From positions 19,654,001 to 19,718,000 of the forward strand of contig OZ316896.1 of assembly GCA_973895155.1 (NCBI GenBank): 64,000 nucleotides of DNA, read 5' to 3'. This DNA is from Marsupella aquatica. Taxonomy: Eukaryota > Marchantiophyta. Positions 13,566 through 24,071 of the stretch are shown here, piece by piece. The notes under the pieces are model-generated. The model was given only the letters and a program-made list of their open reading frames with translations, was not told where the DNA came from and searched no databases. Positions within the stretch are counted from its first letter, which is position 1. Each line of letters opens with the position of its first letter. A program made the translations under genes and the position numbers.

Positions 13566-14635
13566 TCACCAGACCGTCTCGAGTGTCTTGATTTCCTGAT
13601 CCCATTCTTCTAGTAACTGCTCCAATCTCTCATCTTGGACTGTAATCATATTATGTAATACAACACATGCTAGACATATATCTTTGATTGTTTGAACATT
13701 GTGAATCCTAGTAGGGTTTCTGCACCTTGCCTGCAAAACACCGAAAGCACGCTCCACATCTGTCCGTGCACCTTCTTGGTATTTTGAAAGCCACTTCCTT
13801 GCCTCACCCTGTGGCAGCAAAATAGTTGGAACAAAACTTGACCAGTCAGAGTATATGAAATCTGTCAAAAGGTAGTAGCTGTCATATTTTCTGCCATGTG
13901 AATCCCATTTCATGAGCTTCACTTCTGAGAAAGTTGTTCACCAATGGAGATCTATCCAACACAATCAAATCATTGTTGGCTCCCGACAAACCAAAATAGG
14001 CATGCCAGATCCACAATGACTGGTCAGCAATTGCCTCCAACACAATTGATTTTTCTCCATCCTGATTGATGAACAAACCCTGCCAAGCAACAGGGCAATT
14101 TTTCCATAGATAATGCATACAATCCAGGGAGGCAAACATTCCAGGAAAACCCTTGTCCTCATTGATTTTGAGCTGCTTCTCCATGTCCTCTCTAGTTGGC
14201 TACCTCAAGTATTCTCCCTCAAAAACTGCTTGAATGGCTCTAACAAATCTTTTCAAAGACTCCATAGTTGTGGTTTCCCCAATCCGACAATATTTGTCTA
14301 CTGCATCAGCCAAAATTCCAAGCAAGAGCATTCGAAGAGCGGCTGTCATCTTTTGAATTGAAGACAAACCAAGAACGTTGGCAGCATCACATTTTTGCAA
14401 AAAAATATGTGTCATACTCACAAACAACATTGTGAATTTTCCAGAAAAGATGTTTCCTCATCCAAAACCTCCTTCTGAATTTCACGTCATTGTACACTGG
14501 TTGTTCATGGAAGTAGTCTTTCCAAATCCTCTCATGCCCCTCTTGTCTCTCCCGATCAACATTGGCAGCCTTTCCTGGCCTAGAGCCACCTCTTCTACGA
14601 ATTCTATGTTGACTGTAGTAATCCATTAAAGCCAT
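13566..14635 (-). pseudogene. PIF/Harbinger DDE transposase (DDE_Tnp_4), broken
   Basis: The N-terminal part (14635 to about 14400) has YNDVKFRRRFWMRKHLF, a typical Harbinger start. After a slip at the T-run near 14400 the next frame reads GLSSIQKMTAALRML. A TAG follows EYLR at about 14202. The DDE core continues with ASLDCMHY (first Asp) and IVLDRSPLVN (second Asp); a further frame change near 13900 leads to RTDVERAFGVLQAR, with the catalytic Glu. So two frame changes and one stop interrupt an otherwise full-length catalytic domain with all three acidic residues still visible. The gene is convergent with ORF1, as is common in these elements. Confidence 0.9.
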
Positions 14636-15314
14636 AATTAGGCCCAGAGAGTGTGATTGCCTCCCACCATAGTTGGTCTTGCTCCATCTCTGTCAACTCA
14701 ACTTGTACTTGCATTTGAAGTTTTCGATGCCATTCTGCCAATGAATTCATACTTTTACCCTAAAAACATTGGATTTTTGCAACGCAATTCACTAATGGAC
14801 GGAAAGGAAAGAACACGAAGGGGAGAGCAAGTTGTCAAGAGACATGAGTCTAGATTTGCTTTGCCCTACCAATGCGCTTTAGTACTCATGGCACGTAACA
14901 ATTCTCATTTGGTCCCTGAGAAAGCCTTGGTTGAAACCAAAAGGATAGGAGAGTATTCCTGCAACATGACAAAGGCCACAGGTAGCCACGGATGAGTCCC
15001 AATTGCGGAAGGAATCTGGCATGATTTTGTAAAAGAAGGAAACTGTTGGTGCAACTGGCAGGGAGAAAGCACTTCCAGCAAAACATGCATTTGCATGGTT
15101 CAACATTCTTTGGAGGGGAACATCAGAGTGTTCATGTTTGTACAGCCCGAACTGCCCGATACTTTGAACCTGGCAGGTTTACCGGCCTGGTATGCAATGT
15201 CGGGGTGGGGAAAAGTTCCGGGGCAACTACGGGACCGACGGCCAGGCCCCCACCAGCCCTGAAAATACCCCCAATACCGGCCCGCATATGGAGCCACCAG
15301 TGGGGATGCTCTAA

Positions 15315-15540
15315 GGTGTTTGCTCTGAGGTTGTACCATAGAACACGAGTACAGTGGTGCTTGCTCTAAGGTTCGAGTACCGCAAAACATGAGTACAATG
15401 GTGCTATAAGAGTACAGTTGTAATTGCTCTAAGGTCCGAGTATAGCAAAATGCCAGTACACTGGTGCTATGAGAGTACATTGGTGCTTGCTCTGAGGTTG
15501 GATTAACGCACAACACGAGTACAATGGTGTTTGTGAGGAA
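15315..15540. repeat. ~63-bp minisatellite, right part
   Basis: Continuation of the array that ends at 10611: same orientation, same words (GCTCTGAGGTT, GAGTAC, GGTGCTATRAGAGTACA), with about three and a half further units. The first unit after the transposon is shortened. Confidence 0.88.
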
Positions 15541-16534
15541 AGCTAGTTGGAGCTTGTTTTCCAAGTCAAGGTACCCTTGTCTCACCACATATTGTAAACC
15601 AAGCACACCTCTTTTGTACCTTATTAGGCAGGTCTTGCTATCACAGCACTTCAAACCAAACATTTCTAACAACCAACAAAATGAGTTCAAACTTGAAGTC
15701 ATGAATTGGCTCAACTAACAAGAACATTGACAAATCTTTTTTTTTTTTTAAAGAAGAGGAAAGTTAGTCAAAATATTTGAACCCAAGATGTACCAGTCTC
15801 CACTCAAGTGAGCTACCCACACATCCATGTCCTCTCTGGGCAACCTTGGCAAATCTTAAAAAAAATTAAAATTTAAGAGGGGAAATCTCTGAAACCCCAC
15901 AGAAAGCGAAGAGTCAATCACAACATATAAACACTAGACCTATAAATCTCAACCCAAGTGAGCTACCACACAACCATGCCTCTCTAGGTAACCTTGGCAA
16001 ATCTTATGATGTTGACATGCCTCAATAGCACAAAAATTATGTCATGAGAACCCCAAAAGACCAGCCTACTAACACAATGTACCCTATGTTTAAAGTGTAC
16101 ACAGTCGTGTCATCATTAATTATCAACTTTTTTTTCACATTTGTCATCCAAGAAATCCAACAACATGAATCTTTTCTTGTGACCATTGTACTACCCTTCA
16201 CCATACTCTTTCTTTGGCAACTGATCAATCAAATGCATCGATCAATTATTGGATCGAACTGCTATTGCTAATCTTTCTTGGCTGTTAAGTAAATAAAAAG
16301 ACTACAAGAGGAGGTTAATTTTGTGGCCCCTCTTTGTTGAATATTTTGTCGTCTGCAATGCCAAAATTAAGACCATCCACACTCCGAACTTTAATTCGCT
16401 CCCACTTACTTGGAGAAAAGACTCGTAAAGACGACACTCCTACGACTCACCCCTTGGCCTCCGACAATAAAATCACTTCTCAAAGAAACCTTGAAAAACT
16501 TTTTGTATGAAATTCAATTGGTTTTTTCGAGGAG
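15541..16534. repeat. Intergenic stretch with a ~155-bp imperfect direct repeat
   Basis: A T-tract near 15739-15751 is followed by two related segments (about 15795-15865 and 15950-16010). Each contains AAGTGAGCTACC, CAACCATG-like and AACCTTGGCAAATCTTA words. No gene was recognised; the end of this stretch should hold the kelch-gene promoter. Confidence 0.55.
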
Positions 16535-16620
16535 AAGAGAAGAGAAGAGAAGAGAAACCTTGAAGAAGAGAAGAGAAGAGAAGAGAAGAAATTGAGAAGA
16601 GAAGAGAAGAGAAGTGCAAG
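16535..16620. repeat. GAGAA microsatellite in the kelch-gene leader
   Basis: Purine-rich GAGAA/GAAGA units repeat with two short interruptions, ending 38 bp before the start codon at 16658. It is therefore probably in the 5' untranslated leader or core promoter. GA-rich leaders are common in plants; any regulatory role here is inference. Confidence 0.8.
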
Positions 16621-16657
16621 GAGAGCAGAGTGCTGCAGAGCCCATCGATCAGGAAAA

Positions 16658-19600
16658 ATGAGGTGGGTTCAAAGCGGATCAAGGGACTTCTCGGGCAATC
16701 CTCCGTCATCACGCAGGTGAAAATTCCTTACCCAAGAGTCCTTTAACGTAATTTGCCCCTCAGGGAAGCTTCATTTCCGGCTGATTTCCGTCGTCAGGTA
16801 TCACTTTAGTCGCTTTGCTGAAGTTCTCTCTGTTTTCGGTTCGTCGTCATCTGCAGTGGACACACAGCAACTAGAGTGGGAAAGTCTGGCGGCCTCATCG
16901 CGGTCTTTGGTGGCTTGGCGGAGAAAAGATTTCTGCATGATCTCAATGTTCTCGACACAGGTCAGTAATTTCATCTCTCCCACAAGAAAAATAAGAAAGT
17001 ATGGACAATGTATGTAGAAACGGTCCTCTATTTTCTAGCATCGGGGCAAGATATTTCACGTGCGTCTGGGAGGGTCTTTGACAAGATGGTTTCTTACAGG
17101 AATCTCTCTCGGGCATCATGCATAGGACCTGTCTCATATGGCACTACTGTGGGGCAAAGGTTTACAGTTATGCTTAGAAGAATAATTCAGTCATCCAATT
17201 TCTCGATACTCCGGAAAAAGGCAATAACAGACTGACGGTTTCTCAGATAATTACTGCTTTCGCTTAAGTTTCGGAAGAATGGACCTGTCACCCTTCTATG
17301 AATGATGCAGTAGGTTTTGTTGCTTCTAGGGTTAAGGTAGGGGTTGACGTGTATCTAAGATGGAGCATCGTCTCTCAAGGATCCGTGGACTTGCTGGGAA
17401 ATGATTTGATGATTCGAGAAGGGCAAGACCTGACGGCAGGTCTTCAACTTCTTGTTTGCAGAGTCGATGCATTGGTTCAAGCCCGAATGCACTGGAAGTG
17501 TTGAAAATGGGCATGTTGGTCCTAGTCCACGAGCATTCCATGTATCAGTGGCCATCGATTGCCACCTGTTCATTTTTGGTGGACGCTGTGGCCGTAAGCG
17601 GTCCGAAGCACACACCTTGCTTTTACTACAGTAGTCCCTTTTGTGGTTTGCATCTTTGCATGTTGCTCTTATTTCCAAGTGTCCTTAGAAGTTCGATTTC
17701 TTGTTTTGTTCTCAATTAAATGCAATTGACTGTCTTCATTAACTTTACTAACTCAAGTCTAATAACTTCCAAAATTTTCCAGGCTGGGCGATTTCTGGAT
17801 GCTAGATACAGGTGTGTGCACCAAATAGCGGTCTAGTCGAAACAAACGTCGAGCAGGGAATTTTTTGTCTGGAAAAGGCTTGAATGATTTAAACAGTTTG
17901 TTGTCTACATATTGTTGAAAATTGTGGAGCTGTGTCGTTAGAATTTCCGAACATGATGCTCGAACACTTGCCTTTCTCTCTAAATCAGCTTTGCTGCACC
18001 TTCTGTTACGGAAGCGGACTCATTTTGATTCTTCTTTCTGGCATAGATACCTGGCAATGGGCCGAGCTGAGCGGTTATGGTGATCTCCCACCTGCACGTG
18101 AATTTGCTGCGGGTGTTTCAGTTGGAAATGGCAAGATTGTGATGTGAGATTCTCATCTTGCAGATCTAACAGAAGTGCTAGTTCTCATCAAAATATTAAA
18201 GATCTTACTCATTTGGATGTGAGAAGGCTTAATACTTCAAGTACTGTAGTGTTCCATTCATTGAAAGAGTCGAGGATGTTCTGTTTTTATACTACGTGAT
18301 GTCGTCAGTTAGCTGGAGATAGCTGCCTGTTGATAGAGAGGGATTCTGAATTGGGGAGACTCTTTTGGACTCCTTGTACGCAGTTATGGTGGATGGGATG
18401 GGGTAAAGTGGCTGTCAGACGTATACATCTTGGATACAAGTACGTCCTTGGCTTCTCGAAAAATTGATGAGTGCTTTCCGTTTCAGCAAAGTTGAGGACT
18501 CCTGAGCACTCAGTTCCTTCTCAGCCATATTGTTGATCATCATGTTTGTTGGAATCTGGCAGTGTCCTTGGAATGGAGACAGTTGCTCGTGCAGGGGCCT
18601 GTGCCAGCTCCTCGGTGTGGCCACACTGCCACCATGGTTGAAAAGCGAATGCTCATTTTTGGTGGTCGAGGTTAGTATATGTGTTTCCTGGATGCCTTCA
18701 GCTACGAGGTTTGTCCCTTATTGACAAGCGTGATGCGGTGGACAAGCCATTCCCTCAAATGCATAGGTATTGCATTCGCTGAGAGTTGGATATTGGGATA
18801 TGCGCAGGAGGTGGTGGGCCCATTATGGGGGATTTGTGGGCTCTCAAGGGCCTATTCGATGAAGGTACCTCGTCCTGTTCTCATCAGTAGTCGTTAGGAC
18901 TTTTAGCCATGACATTACAGAAGGTCTATTTTTTAAATGCCTCTGAGCCAGCCGATAATGGTGTATGAGTGTTTATTAGCAAGCATTTCATGACATCATG
19001 GTCGATACTGGCTGGAGGGAGAAGAAATGTCTCGTGAACAATACTCTGTTATAGGCTGCCAGAACTTAACTGATTGTTTGATTATTCATCTGCAGAAAGG
19101 GAGCCTCCTGCATGGACACAGTTGAAGATTCCTGGATCTTCTCCTGCCGCTCGCTGTGGCCATTCTACTACGCCCGGTGGGCCCCAGGTATTCTTTGGTT
19201 TACATTCTTCAGAGAAATGGTCCTGCCAACTAGCGCCAAAGGACCTTTTAATATGGCAGCATACAATCGTATGTTTTAAGCTTGTCAATTGTCATGCTTC
19301 AGCTGCAAGTAATATGATGGCGAAAGGGATCGTGTCGTCAATAGCAGTAGCAGACAGAGGGTAAAAAGGGTGGTGCTGGTCATAGTTTAACAAATTGTCT
19401 GAACTAATCTGATATCCCTCCATGAGCATGGCAGTTGCTGATTTTTGGTGGGCACGGAACGGGAGGCTGGCTGACTCGTTATGATGTATATCACAATGAT
19501 TGTGTAATTCTTGATCGTGGTATGTATTCAATCTTGTTCCTGGCTCAATGTTTCCGCCCTTGCGAACTAGAGCATGTTGATACTGGATGGTTAGATAAGG

Positions 19601-21796
19601 AAATGGTAACGGATTTGTTCACCAGTAATATGCTAGTATGATTTTCTTTCTCGTCTTTTCCTCCTTGTCTCCTCGATTCGGGCATCGCTTTGGGATCGAC
19701 TATCAGTGTACACTTCGATTCCTGTCATGCTTAGATCAGATACTATGCGTCAGAAGTTCGTTTGAGGTCAGAGATCTTGGACTTCCCTCCGGTTTTTGCT
19801 GCCCTCTGCCTGAACTTAGCTGCTGACAAGTTTAAGGAACTGTGCATTGTTGGTCCCATAGCCTTATTGGGTCCGGCTGGACTTTTAGTCGTTTGTCCTC
19901 CTTTTAATAAAGTAACAATAGCATGGATGTTAAAATCAACAGTCTCGCAGCTGTTGGGGCCAGAAATGTCTCGATGTATGAGATAGTATCAAGAGAGTAT
20001 ACCAGTGAAGATAGTTTTGGTTGTTATGGACTTTATTTTATGGGCGCTGTTATCCAACTATTTGTATGCAATTCTGCAGCGAGTGTTCTGTGGAAAAAGC
20101 TCCCAGTAAGCAACGACCCTCCGCCTCGAGCTTATCATTCAATGTCTCGAATTGGTTCCCGATTTTTGCTAATTGGAGGGTATGACGGCAAGTCCACATT
20201 TGGTGATATCTGGTGGTTAGTCACACAAGGTATGACTCTCTGTTTGACGTTCTGCGGCAGAAATTTAGATTTGTAGTTACGGAAAACTACATGTATGGGA
20301 TTTTGTTTAGTCATTTTTTATTTCTCCATATTCTCCTGCTCCTTCACATACTGAAGGTTTCTCATGAAATTTAGAAGTCGATTCGGTTTTTAATAAACTT
20401 TGTGGTCCATTATGTAGATGACCCAATAGCAAAGCGGGCATCCTCATCTCCTAGGAGTAGCTTGCCACCAAATACATCTACGACAAAGCAGTCTCAAACC
20501 ACGCAAGTCAGTTGTACCACCACCCACTAGTTGAATCTTTGGCTGTTTCTTCATTTACTCACGGCTGCGGGGCCCGTGAAGGTAAAACTATAAAAAAATG
20601 CCGCATTGTGAGTATTAATCACTAAAAGTATCTTATCGAATGCTTTCCCGTAACTTGGCTTTCTGTTCCTTCAGGATAAGGAGCAAACCCCTGCTTCACC
20701 TCTAAAGGAGTTGCGCCAACGTTTGGGTCTGCCTTCTGTAGCTGTGAGTCCCTTGGTAATAGACTCAGGCACAAATGACAAAGATCTCCTTGCTTTAGGC
20801 CAACACCTGCTGAACAGTGATGCACGCTCCAACTCCAAAGACCCAGCTGAACTTGTGAAGGTAGATACCATGCTTACATTTTGAAGTCCTCAAGAAATGT
20901 TGGTCCCTGGTTGCTTTTGCTCTTCTTATCATGCTTTACGCTCTGTTGTTGCATTGTCCAGAAATTGACGAGATTAATGTTGGTGATCAACTACACGAAT
21001 AATAGTTTTTGCACCTTACATTAATCCATTTCTTTTTCAATCTTATATATATATTTTCAGGCTGTTCGTGACCACTGGAATCAATGTGACGTGCAATTGA
21101 TTAGGTTGAGTGAGCTGAGTACCTTACTTCGTGATTATCAGCGGCTTGTGGCAAGCTTACAAAGGTAAGAGGAGAGCGCTCTTCAGCGAGTTGTCTTATG
21201 TCTTGCGGAGAGATGTGAATTGCTCATGGGCTCTACGTTCCGGTTGCCGGGTTAGTATTACTCAGATTTATGACATCTGTATTTCAGAGAGAAGGATGCC
21301 TCCTAAGATATTTAAGTGGTTGAATTTGGAGATATATTTTGTATTGAATATCATTCTGAGAGAGTTGTCGTGCCTGCAGTAGCGGATTGCTAGAAGCTTT
21401 CACATTCCACGGTGAAGGCAATCCAAAGTTGCATGTGCACCGCTTTTACCACTTCACCAGTGCCAGTCAGGTATAGTTTCTTCCCATCTACTTTCGCCAC
21501 AGTTCTGCGCATTTGATGATGAACCTTTCACGTGGCACGGCAGCCTTATAATGATCAAATGGCTGTGTTGCTGCCCATTCTAGTGTCTTCCTTTGTAGGA
21601 GTTTTGGGGACCGTCTGACATTTGACGAATGGAAACACCGTTGCAATGATAACTCTTCCTCACCACATCGTGTCCATTACTTATGCAGGTGCGGATGGAT
21701 GATATACCATCTCTACTGAATGAATACAAGCAACTATTACATTTGCTTTTGCAGAATGAGCCTACTGGCAAACAAGATGGAGGCTCACAATACTAA
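16658..21796 (+). CDS. Kelch-repeat (galactose oxidase-like) protein, 517 aa, 16 exons
   Basis: Exons: 16658-16716, 16857-16960, 17462-17600, 17783-17811, 18047-18143, 18384-18439, 18563-18670, 18808-18864, 19096-19187, 19435-19519, 20080-20229, 20418-20506, 20675-20860, 21061-21164, 21380-21470, 21689-21796 (1554 nt, phase-consistent). Repeated GG doublets followed by D-x-W-x-L-D or similar mark a kelch propeller over about residues 20-325: [60 protein letters not shown]. The order and spacing match the plant family of Arabidopsis At1g51540 (recalled, not searched). The C-terminal ~160 residues are Ser/Thr-rich then helical. No catalytic residues are expected; kelch propellers bind partners, and the cellular role of this family is unknown to me. 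The start gives [11 protein letters not shown], the family-like N-terminus. Exon 12 uses a slightly weak donor (CAA|GTCAGT). Confidence 0.92.
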
Positions 21797-22737
21797 CGTG
21801 ATGGAGCCGTTACAGTTCATCCTAAGTCAATTTCACTTATGGGTGGTGCGGAGCCAGACAAGTGGACTTCAATAAATCGAACGGAAGTCTGCTGCAGGCT
21901 TCTGTCATGCTTGTATGAACAAGTTTTCAGTCTCTGGCAAACACTGGAGATCTGCAATCGTAAGATCTTTGCAGATCCGTCTGCCAAGGAGAGCAGATTA
22001 TGAGGTTCTCTGCTTCTAGAGGTGGATTACAAATTTGGAGATGAGTCATTATCACAAAGCTGTTGTAGGAGCCATTTACAATGCATTGATAGTCCTAAGC
22101 TTACTATATTAACCAGGGTGAGCTTATGAGAAACTTAGGATCCTGTACAGATGCCAGATCCCGGTGATCTTTACAAATTCAGTTTTAGATTCTGTATTGA
22201 TAGCTGTCTTCAGAATTGTAATTATTGAGAACTTGTATGTACTTTGTATAAACCGGGTTTGATTCTTCTGGTATTATCGTGCCATTTTCCTCCTCCATTG
22301 GGCTTTCTTACTCGGGTTGAATTATTTTCAGCCAGGAAATGACTTTACAGGTCCGCCCCCAAGTATCACAATGCTTTAGAAATTAAGATAAATGTCGTAC
22401 TGGTTTCGAAATTTTCGCTTTCTATTAGTCGGCTGAGGTCACAGATGTTGCGAGCACTATTGAACACTATAGATCTTATTTGAGTCTACACTAACACCAC
22501 CAAATAGCGCATGCGGAAATAAGATCCCAAAGGCAGGAGACTCAATATAGGGGCAGACTCAGTTAAGCCACAAAGCTGAACCACAGCCTTATTGAGGGAG
22601 CTCTGAAATAAGATTAGAGGCCCTAAAATCGACCCAAAAGCATAAGTCGGTCACCAACAGGAAATTGATCAAAGAGCCTAAAATCACTTAAAAGCCTGGT
22701 AAGTCACAAAGTAATATGCATATTGAGGGTCACAAAG
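21797..22737. other. 3' region of the kelch gene, nothing else recognised
   Basis: Follows the TAA stop of the kelch gene and should contain its 3' untranslated region. No other gene, RNA or repeat was recognised. Confidence 0.5.
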
Positions 22738-22838
22738 AAGAAATTGACTAGAGACCCTGAACCCTGAATTTGACTGGAGACCTTAAAGCCTAATTTGACT
22801 AAGAGACCCTCAAACCCAAATTTGACTAGAAATACTAA
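22738..22838. repeat. ~27-bp minisatellite, about 4 units
   Basis: Units contain AATTTGACTRGAGACC followed by CTGAACC- or CTYAAACC-like sequence, repeated four times with small length changes. It lies in unassigned intergenic DNA. Confidence 0.75.
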
Positions 22839-23357
22839 GAGCAATAGCCTCGGTGCTTGTGATATATAACTATAAAGTACAAATAACAATAAATTGTATT
22901 AGCACCAGAAATCTAAATGCAAATACTTTGGGACTATACTATAAATTACAATGACATTAAATTGTGTTTTTGCAGCAGAAGTCTAGGCCTCATGCACAGC
23001 ATTGTGGCAGTGTATGCCAAAGTACAAGCAGCGTAGGTAGCTTGTCCAAATGTAATCGAATTGCCTCCAGTATCTCACGTATGCAGGTGCCATAATGCAA
23101 GGGTTCCCTGGGTCATCGGTTATTGGACACAAATGGGAGGGGCGATGCAGGGACTGTGTCAACAGCAGACTGTATGGCGTTCACTTCCAATTCTACCTGT
23201 AGTCATTGGTCATCCTTTCCCTGCAATTGGGCTCAGCATAGTTCTTCACCGGGGATTCTCAAACAGGTCAGAAGTATGCGGAAACCGCATTTTTGTGTGC
23301 ATCACTTTTTTTCCGGGGAATTTTTTACTGGCCGCAACAGGAGGCAGAAATTAAAGA

Positions 23358-23606
23358 TTTGATATGCCCTACTAGGACATCTCAAACCTCTCCCTTTTGC
23401 CCCTGGTCACCATCAAGGTAGTTTTCCTGGAACCACACTGGTACTTTCAGGCCAGGGAGTTTTCCCAGACGTAGAAGTTTGAGAGGTCCTATAAGGGGTC
23501 TAAAGTATAGACCCGTTTGCTCTGCCAAGTGAAAAGGTAGAGGTTTGAGAGGCCCTATTAGGGGGGCTCAAATATAGACCAGTTTGCTCTGCCACGTGAA
23601 AGGGCC
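23358..23606. repeat. Direct and inverted repeat cluster around a ~62-bp unit
   Basis: Two direct copies (about 23480-23540 and 23541-23606) share GTTTGAGAGG, CTAT-AGGGG, ATAGACC and GTTTGCTCTGCCA. A third, partial copy in opposite orientation lies at about 23363-23392 (CATCTCAAACCTCTCCC). The opposing copies enclose about 90 bp. A degraded foldback element is possible but no clean ends were seen. Confidence 0.6.
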
Positions 23607-23648
23607 AGTGCTCAGTAACCCACCCAGTGGGTGAGATTGACTGTCAAC

Positions 23649-24071
23649 TTACAAGACATGAATGGTTGGGCCTTCAGGCAGGCTATATTTGTGACCCCCT
23701 ACTATGTCAGATAAACTTGCTGCCTGCAGAGAGAATCCTGGGATTGCAAAGTTGTGCTCGAGTACACGGCCCACTTCCCTGCCACAGATCTTTGCCGTCT
23801 GATCAACAGGTACATAATTACGTACTAGCCCATTTTCTGCACCAACTCCATCAGCGTTTCCTAGGAAGATGACTTCTTCTCCAGGTACCTCAGACACTGT
23901 GCCCTCTCCGTGAACAAAAGTTATGTGGAATGGAACAAGACCTGGCAACTCGTCCTCACCTGCACTTCCTGTAACACAGATCAACTCCGACGTTGTGTGT
24001 CCAACATTGGAATTGATTAAGTACGAAAGGTACATCACATAAAAATGGGGGATCGATCGGATAACTCTCAA
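23649..24071 (-). CDS. Unidentified open frame, possible terminal exon
   Basis: A 140-codon open frame on minus. The last ~95 codons look protein-like (GEGTVSEVPGEEVIFLGN, then GLVRNYVPVDQ, CGREVGRVLEHNF, ending PTIHVL and a stop). Codon variety and hydrophobic spacing resemble coding DNA, but I recognise no family. No linked exon was found on either side. It may be a terminal exon, a gene remnant or chance. Confidence 0.25.
   Translation of the reverse strand: MRVIRSIPHFYVMYLSYLINSNVGHTTSELICVTGSAGEDELPGLVPFHITFVHGEGTVSEVPGEEVIFLGNADGVGAENGLVRNYVPVDQTAKICGREVGRVLEHNFAIPGFSLQAASLSDIVGGHKYSLPEGPTIHVL

Larger units (their letters stand above)
10615..15311. mobile_element. PIF/Harbinger-type DNA transposon, 4697 bp, decayed
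   Basis: The left end reads TAA|GAGCATTCGG and the right end CCCCATGCTC-like sequence as GGGATGCTC|TAA. The termini are therefore inverted and begin GAGCATYC, a common start for plant Harbinger ends, and are flanked by the TAA (TWA) 3-bp target duplication typical of the superfamily (10612-10614 and 15312-15314). The interior carries the two expected genes: a Myb/NAM-associated-type ORF1 on plus and a DDE transposase on minus. The element sits inside a ~63-bp minisatellite, and joining the flanks through one TAA regenerates a normal repeat unit. Both genes carry frameshifts or stops, so it is not autonomous now. The inverted repeat beyond the first 8-10 bases is weak, so exact terminal-repeat length is uncertain. 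Confidence 0.88.

Noticed and set aside
23358-23606. A complete MITE
   Set aside because: Direct and inverted copies are present but no clean terminal inverted repeat with a target duplication could be found.
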